From contig PXQK01000042.1 in NCBI GenBank assembly GCA_003022085.1, forward strand, positions 1-15,848: DNA of 15,848 bases, read 5' to 3'. Below are positions 13,301 to 15,848 of the stretch, piece after piece. Each line of letters opens with the position of its first letter. Position 1 is the first letter of the stretch. The notes under the pieces were generated by a model. The model saw nothing but the letters and a program-made list of their open reading frames with translations. It had not been told where the DNA came from and made no database searches. The DNA comes from Halobacteriales archaeon QH_10_65_19. Its GTDB lineage: Archaea; Halobacteriota; Halobacteria; Halobacteriales; Haloarculaceae. The translations under genes were made by a program, and so were the position numbers.

Positions 13301-14012
13301 CGACGAGTTCGACGCGAACCACGACCCAGGACAGTGGGAGTACGTCGTCGACTCGGCTGTCCGGCCGGCAGTCACGCGCGCCAGCACGATGAAGGTCGAC
13401 GTGGGAAGCCCCGAGGATGCGGAGTTCATCGACCACACGCTCCAGACGGCACTCGAGAACGTTACCGGTGAGATGATCGAGGAGCGCCTGGAGGGCCTCG
13501 GTGACGATGTGGAAGACGTCCTCAGCGAGAAAACCGAGGAGTGGGCCGGGAAGTGGTCGGGCACGAGAAAACGACCGGCACGCGTGCCCGCGGGGGTGCC
13601 GCTGCTGCCGCTCCCCGGCTACTGGTACGCGACGATGAACGTCTGGGACATCGAGGTTGAGGGCGAGTATGCCCGCTTCGAGGCGTCGGCAAGCATGGGA
13701 ACGCCGGAGCACACGACGGCGACCACGTACGTCCGGGAGAACATGACAGTGGTACACAAGATTGCCGGCGAGGCGCGTACGCTCGGGAGGGTCGCGCCGA
13801 TCAACCTGAGCGGCCGATCGCATCTCGTGGTCATCACGCCACCGGGCGTCGGCGTTGGCGACCGCGACGACGAGAACCCCGAGTGTTCGCCCCAGTTCCC
13901 GCACGTCGGCGAGTACGACCCTAATAAAGACGATCCCCAGTGCGAGCGCACGGAGTACGCAAACGGCGTGAACTGGACCGAACAGAGACAGGAAAGCGAC
14001 GGGAGGGACTAG
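10314..14012 (+). CDS. DUF7286-like giant membrane-anchored extracellular protein
   Basis: 1,232 residues from ATG 10314, which overlaps the preceding stop as ATGA; an ATG two codons earlier (10308) is the alternative. A basic N-terminus (GRERIGRLAASRRARV) precedes a single helix PLALIGVLLLVTSVLVVG (about 27-44); everything after is predicted outside the cell. It contains numerous N-glycosylation sequons (such as NITL, NVTI, NRSG), eight cysteines spread from about 305 to 1210, and long helical, coiled-coil-like stretches around residues 630-750. No catalytic motif is recognised. It is the largest member of the cluster and probably the main surface component, of a family I recall as DUF7286. 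The spacing to the next gene is 10 nt. Confidence 0.85.
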   Translation: MTSIDDTPKTGRERIGRLAASRRARVPLALIGVLLLVTSVLVVGSIETREEPNPDVDASVAIDQTEAAAGTALRDGAQRAAEIAAEQPLTAAADNEWGAVLDADRDGPPPIHPSRADDELADDTFKSYLEALIYLEVGANLEQTGQEVDDISTDVSVPAIENEADFADAVDRVTLTESAEGTLDVTVENITLNATHDGELIEQREMTMNVTIATPIMQLHERVRTFGSALKAGVTERGFSQRFNARIYAIGWARGYMQNARLPVVEVIANRHIEPSANSALYRTQQDVFGAADPDLGNAVRLGWTCMALQDGGAMFDEYMDSNDLSYGNLSHDGDTLTYRYDNGTEVEADAPVDGSGTADGLCEGVEWLLGDQVTGQHPEAPGVTDLLGNAPGMNENETIAVNEAAYIPMARMVETEYDDSFVSAIDRIYTIEGDADSASTVADGLSFSGSASCDFPANRSGTYRSAARSSVTQTSIDTLDTPGEQYYEATSVVSATVRKKLRCSGESNPTIDTDSLAVEVTSTFSESDPNPDATIDDVNDVGIDPYKYEPGATTSLLPSDFRNYDGADQVVTEEILGGEIGTGAHADWVDRAVPDGITEASDVTGPVGSDLNYRTEVDIDHDEFLEVKLAASMAEDIRSMQSDVAEISYEFSRSDLIRRGDESPFARLIETVKREMRETYLERDEPYRSVGQKAIYEARHAYLRTLIDELELLEEGHDEAIATVDDELNDLDSGVDNALTFLQQGVSADEPDPIPLESSELTRNITYEVSGSPTYLVADNLTKRTVPAVEAGTEFVPFAMKNKEYVDLPYEQVVGGLLDRLANVIGLGGPDAKIGFQTAGDVLLAGDLAVETGNHTEYNPSNASRLESELDDFESTVDSALDEFYGDVAAETVIELYPSDVAKCRMLAPPPAGDANPDRIPANCPLIVGNTSDDLLDAIDDAEDAIEEATRQGVDGFGEAGTAVAMKAVAIGRGNATEPIIDNVTDAIDDGVYRYDEFDANHDPGQWEYVVDSAVRPAVTRASTMKVDVGSPEDAEFIDHTLQTALENVTGEMIEERLEGLGDDVEDVLSEKTEEWAGKWSGTRKRPARVPAGVPLLPLPGYWYATMNVWDIEVEGEYARFEASASMGTPEHTTATTYVRENMTVVHKIAGEARTLGRVAPINLSGRSHLVVITPPGVGVGDRDDENPECSPQFPHVGEYDPNKDDPQCERTEYANGVNWTEQRQESDGRD

Positions 14013-14022
14013 CGCGGGACGT

Positions 14023-14538
14023 ATGGACTGGGAAGCGCCGGTTGACGGCTGGTACGTCTGGCTCGGAGTCGCGCTCGTCAGCGTCTGGCTCGCCACGTTC
14101 GCACTCGGCCTCCCCTCGCAGCCGCCGCCAGACGCAACCAGGGCGGCAAACACGATCGACCGAGTGTCGAGCAGTTCCCACCAGGCCGAGGCCGCCTACG
14201 AACACGACGCCGGGGAGATCAAGATCGGTACCAAGCAGGTGTGGATGCGCAACGACGGAGGCATCACCCAGGAGTCGGTCGCCTTCGGATCACTGACGCC
14301 CGTCCACGCGGTCGAGGACGACAACAGACAGGAGGCGCTCGAACGGATCGTGAACGGACAACACCCGCGTGCGGTTCTGGAGGACTACAGCTTCAGCGCG
14401 GCAGCCCTGCTCAACGAGGCCACGGACGCCCGCGAGCGGATCGACCAACAGGGCGCCGAGTGGCGACCTGCGGAGGATGTCCTCCACGTCCGAAAGATCG
14501 AAATTGCGGACGAGACGCTCGTGCTCGTGGATGCATGA
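14023..14538 (+). CDS. DUF7283-like membrane-anchored protein
   Basis: 171 residues, starting MDWEAPVDGWYVWLGVAL. One N-terminal helix (about 10-30) is followed by LPSQPPPDATRAANTIDRV and a compact domain with GTKQVWMRNDGG and FGSLTPVHAV. It matches the haloarchaeal family I recall as DUF7283, always with a short cytoplasmic N-terminus and one anchor. It lies 10 nt after the giant protein in the same orientation and is the last gene of the cluster. Confidence 0.8.
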   Translation: MDWEAPVDGWYVWLGVALVSVWLATFALGLPSQPPPDATRAANTIDRVSSSSHQAEAAYEHDAGEIKIGTKQVWMRNDGGITQESVAFGSLTPVHAVEDDNRQEALERIVNGQHPRAVLEDYSFSAAALLNEATDARERIDQQGAEWRPAEDVLHVRKIEIADETLVLVDA

Positions 14539-14563
14539 CGGGAGAATAGAGAGGGAGACGCGG

Positions 14564-14583
14564 CCGACCCTTCCGCCGGTCGG
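14564..14583 (+). terminator. Possible hairpin at the end of the cluster
   Basis: CCGACC-CTTCCGCC-GGTCGG, perfect 6-bp arms, 26 nt after the stop of the DUF7283 gene. No T-run follows directly, so its role as a terminator is uncertain. Confidence 0.3.
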
Positions 14584-14624
14584 GTGAGGGACAACCACCG
14601 ATGCGCCTCCTGAAAGGCACAGTG

Positions 14625-14632
14625 TTTTTATT
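14625..14632 (+). promoter_or_regulatory. TATA box of the membrane winged-helix gene
   Basis: TTTTTATT centred about 28 nt before ATG 14657, indicating a leaderless transcript independent of the upstream cluster. Confidence 0.6.
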
Positions 14633-14656
14633 CACTCCTCTGATGTTATAGGCTAG

Positions 14657-15253
14657 ATGCTTCGGCGGGTCGTCGCAGTACTGATTGGTACGTTACTCGT
14701 GGCGGCAGTCGGTGTCGCCCTCCCGGTCAGCACCGCGGCGGCCACTACCCCCGTCGGGCCGGAGTCGGCGACAGCTGCTGGGGTTGATAGCGCTCCCGTC
14801 GCCGAGTCGTCCGCAGTCGTCAACGCAGAGGGGCTCGCGCTTTCTCTGGTGCTCATAGCAGTTGTGGTACTCGGAGTTGTGCTCGGCATCGCATGGTACA
14901 CGGGTGTTCTCCCGAGATCGCACGACGGAGACACAGCAGCCGAGGAGTCCACGCCCGTCGGCGGACCTGAGCCCGACACCGACACGAGGACACCCGACAC
15001 CGCAGGGGAGACACAGCAGGAGCTACTTTCTGACGAAGACCACGTCCTCCAGTTGCTGGAGGAGCACGGCGGCCGGATGAAACAGGTTTACATCGTCGAA
15101 CAAACCGACTGGTCGAAATCCAAAGTCAGCATGCTGCTGTCGGACATGGAGGAGGACGGAGAGATCAGCAAACTCCGGGTCGGCCGCGAGAACATCATCA
15201 GCCTCGCTGGTGAAGAGCCCGAAGCCGCTGGGTCCCCGTTCGACGAGGAGTGA
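14657..15253 (+). CDS. Membrane-anchored winged-helix DNA-binding protein
   Basis: 198 residues. A signal-peptide or first membrane segment is at about 5-28, then a short Ala/Val/Ser-rich loop, a strong transmembrane helix at 58-83 (LALSLVLIAVVVLGVVLGIA), an acidic linker (88-120), and a C-terminal winged helix at 124-183. The recognition helix is DWSKSKVSMLLSDMEEDG (151-168) and the wing ends LRVGRENIISL. This is the known haloarchaeal architecture of membrane-tethered MarR/ArsR-like regulators, in which an outside signal may alter a cytoplasmic DNA-binding domain. The adjacent surface-protein cluster is a plausible but unproven target. Confidence 0.86.
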   Translation: MLRRVVAVLIGTLLVAAVGVALPVSTAAATTPVGPESATAAGVDSAPVAESSAVVNAEGLALSLVLIAVVVLGVVLGIAWYTGVLPRSHDGDTAAEESTPVGGPEPDTDTRTPDTAGETQQELLSDEDHVLQLLEEHGGRMKQVYIVEQTDWSKSKVSMLLSDMEEDGEISKLRVGRENIISLAGEEPEAAGSPFDEE

Positions 15254-15344
15254 GGCCCTCACACGCGGTACACCGCTGTCGCTGACTGTCACGGAGAACC
15301 CCCGTCGTGCGAGCCGCTCACACTGTGCCGACGAAGCGCAATGA

Positions 15345-15350
15345 TTATAT
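15345..15350 (+). promoter_or_regulatory. TATA box of tRNA-Glu
   Basis: TTATAT, 30-35 nt before the mature 5' end of the tRNA, giving a primary transcript with a short 5' leader. Confidence 0.6.
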
Positions 15351-15379
15351 CAGCTACCTCATTACCCGAGAATGCCTAC

Positions 15380-15454
15380 GCTCCGATAGTGTAGTCCGGC
15401 CAATCATATTGCCCTCTCGAGGCAATGACCGGGGTTCGAATCCCCGTCGGAGCA
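15380..15454 (+). tRNA. tRNA-Glu (anticodon CUC)
   Basis: 75 nt. The acceptor stem GCTCCGA (15380-15386) pairs perfectly with TCGGAGC (15447-15453), with discriminator A at 15454. The anticodon stem TTGCC/GGCAA encloses the loop CTCTCGA with anticodon CTC. The T arm is CGGGG-TTCGAAT-CCCCG (15430-15446). The D arm region GTGTAGTCCGGCCAATCA is typical of haloarchaeal tRNA-Glu. CCA is not encoded. The 3' half is a common integration target, and an integrase-like frame lies 240 nt downstream. Confidence 0.95.
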
Positions 15455-15694
15455 TCCCAATCCGGCCTCCTTCTTGCGGTTCTGGTTTGTGAACAACAGA
15501 TGATTTCGCCAAATGCTCAGACCAGTGTGATTCGAAGGATTCACACACAACCACGCAGTCTTGCGGTTTCCGTCTTGCCACACCTATTCGACTCAAAGGA
15601 CGCTCTTGAGAACCCTCGCCGTTGTTCGGTTCTGTATTTGCCCACCGCTCACAGACTCACAGGATAACCGACAAAACTACCAGACGGAGGCCGC
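15455..15694. other. Non-coding stretch between tRNA-Glu and integrase-like frame
   Basis: 240 bp with lower GC than the rest of the window. I see no convincing gene. It holds GTGTGA...TCACAC, an inverted repeat with a 10-bp spacer, near 15526-15547, and CTTGCGGTT twice (about 15473 and 15561). In an integrated element this would be the segment between the attachment site and the integrase gene. Confidence 0.5.
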
Positions 15695-15848
15695 CTGACG
15701 ATCGATCTTGAGGAGTACCCTGTTGTCACGGAAAATTCAGAATCGTACCTAAACCAGCGACAGTTACTGGATTATCGTTCCGAGCGCGAAAACTGCCTCC
15801 GGTGGTTGCTAACGTACGGGAAAGAGCCAGACAAAGCGGAGGGATATG
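15695..15848 (+). pseudogene. Tyrosine recombinase/integrase N-terminal part, no standard start, runs off the window
   Basis: An open frame continues to the window edge: LTIDLEEYPVVTENSES, then YLNQRQLLDYRSERENCL, then RWLLTYGKEPDKAEGY. This is like the SAM-like core-binding domain of haloarchaeal XerC/phage-type integrases, in which a YRSxRExxxxWLLTxGKEPDKAEGY-type segment recurs. No ATG, GTG or TTG precedes it in frame after the stop TAA at about 15664. The codon where ATG would be expected is CTG (15695). Either CTG is used, the start has mutated, or this is a broken copy. The catalytic R-H-R-Y part lies beyond the window. Confidence 0.55.

Noticed and set aside
12630..14153. Minus-strand open frame of 507 codons opposite the giant protein gene
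   Set aside because: It is antisense to the DUF7286-like gene, is arginine-rich with no domain pattern, and has no promoter; long shadow frames are expected in GC-rich haloarchaeal DNA.
15425..15667. Open frame starting inside the tRNA 3' half
   Set aside because: It overlaps tRNA-Glu and has no coding character; such frames are common by-products of tRNA T-arm sequence.
1..15848. CRISPR array or cas genes
   Set aside because: No regularly spaced direct repeats of 25-37 bp were seen, and none of the translated products resembles a Cas protein; the only tandem repeat is the 9-bp tract at 6395.

Overview
The window looks like chromosomal DNA of a haloarchaeon (class Halobacteria). Its proteins are acidic and GC-rich, most promoters are archaeal TATA boxes about 25-30 nt before leaderless starts, it encodes a TFB-type initiation factor, and many proteins match families I know only from halophilic archaea. 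Family names below come from memory of those families, not from a search.

Left part (1-5400). Two sugar-catabolic genes of the semi-phosphorylative Entner-Doudoroff route, glucose dehydrogenase (minus, cut by the window edge) and gluconate dehydratase (plus), flank a small membrane-protein gene. Both promoters carry an inverted repeat with a shared TTACTCGATA core that resembles the haloarchaeal TrmB site. Next come a small membrane-protein gene cut short by a repeat, a DUF457 membrane hydrolase, a possible decayed gene, a cupin and a dUTPase/dCTP-deaminase-like gene. Two copies of one inverted-repeat-ended element (110 and 156 bp) each begin exactly at the stop codon of a plus-strand gene, after gad and after the dUTPase-like gene. 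The longer copy has an extra 46-nt module of two perfect hairpins and sits just before the tfb promoter.

Middle (5400-7250). A TFB gene, a 9-bp tandem repeat, a minus-strand secreted/C-terminally anchored protein interrupted by an in-frame TAG, and two back-to-back degraded right ends of IS200/IS605-type elements with the C-terminal scrap of a tnpB gene.

Right part (7250-14540). A cluster of coupled genes (GTGA and ATGA overlaps): HerA-like ATPase, DUF7311, DUF7285, DUF7284 (frameshifted), a giant DUF7286 protein of about 1,230 residues, and DUF7283. All but the ATPase have one N-terminal membrane anchor and a predicted extracellular body. They look like the accessory part of a type IV pilus/Tad-like surface machine with no characterised function that I know of. 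As I recall, relatives carry a PilB-type ATPase and a TadC-type platform between DUF7311 and DUF7285. Here that space is 51 bp, so the machine may be reduced or decaying.

End (14540-15848). A membrane-anchored winged-helix regulator, a tRNA-Glu(CUC) gene, and the beginning of a tyrosine-integrase-like reading frame with no standard start codon. The last two suggest the boundary of an element integrated at the tRNA gene.
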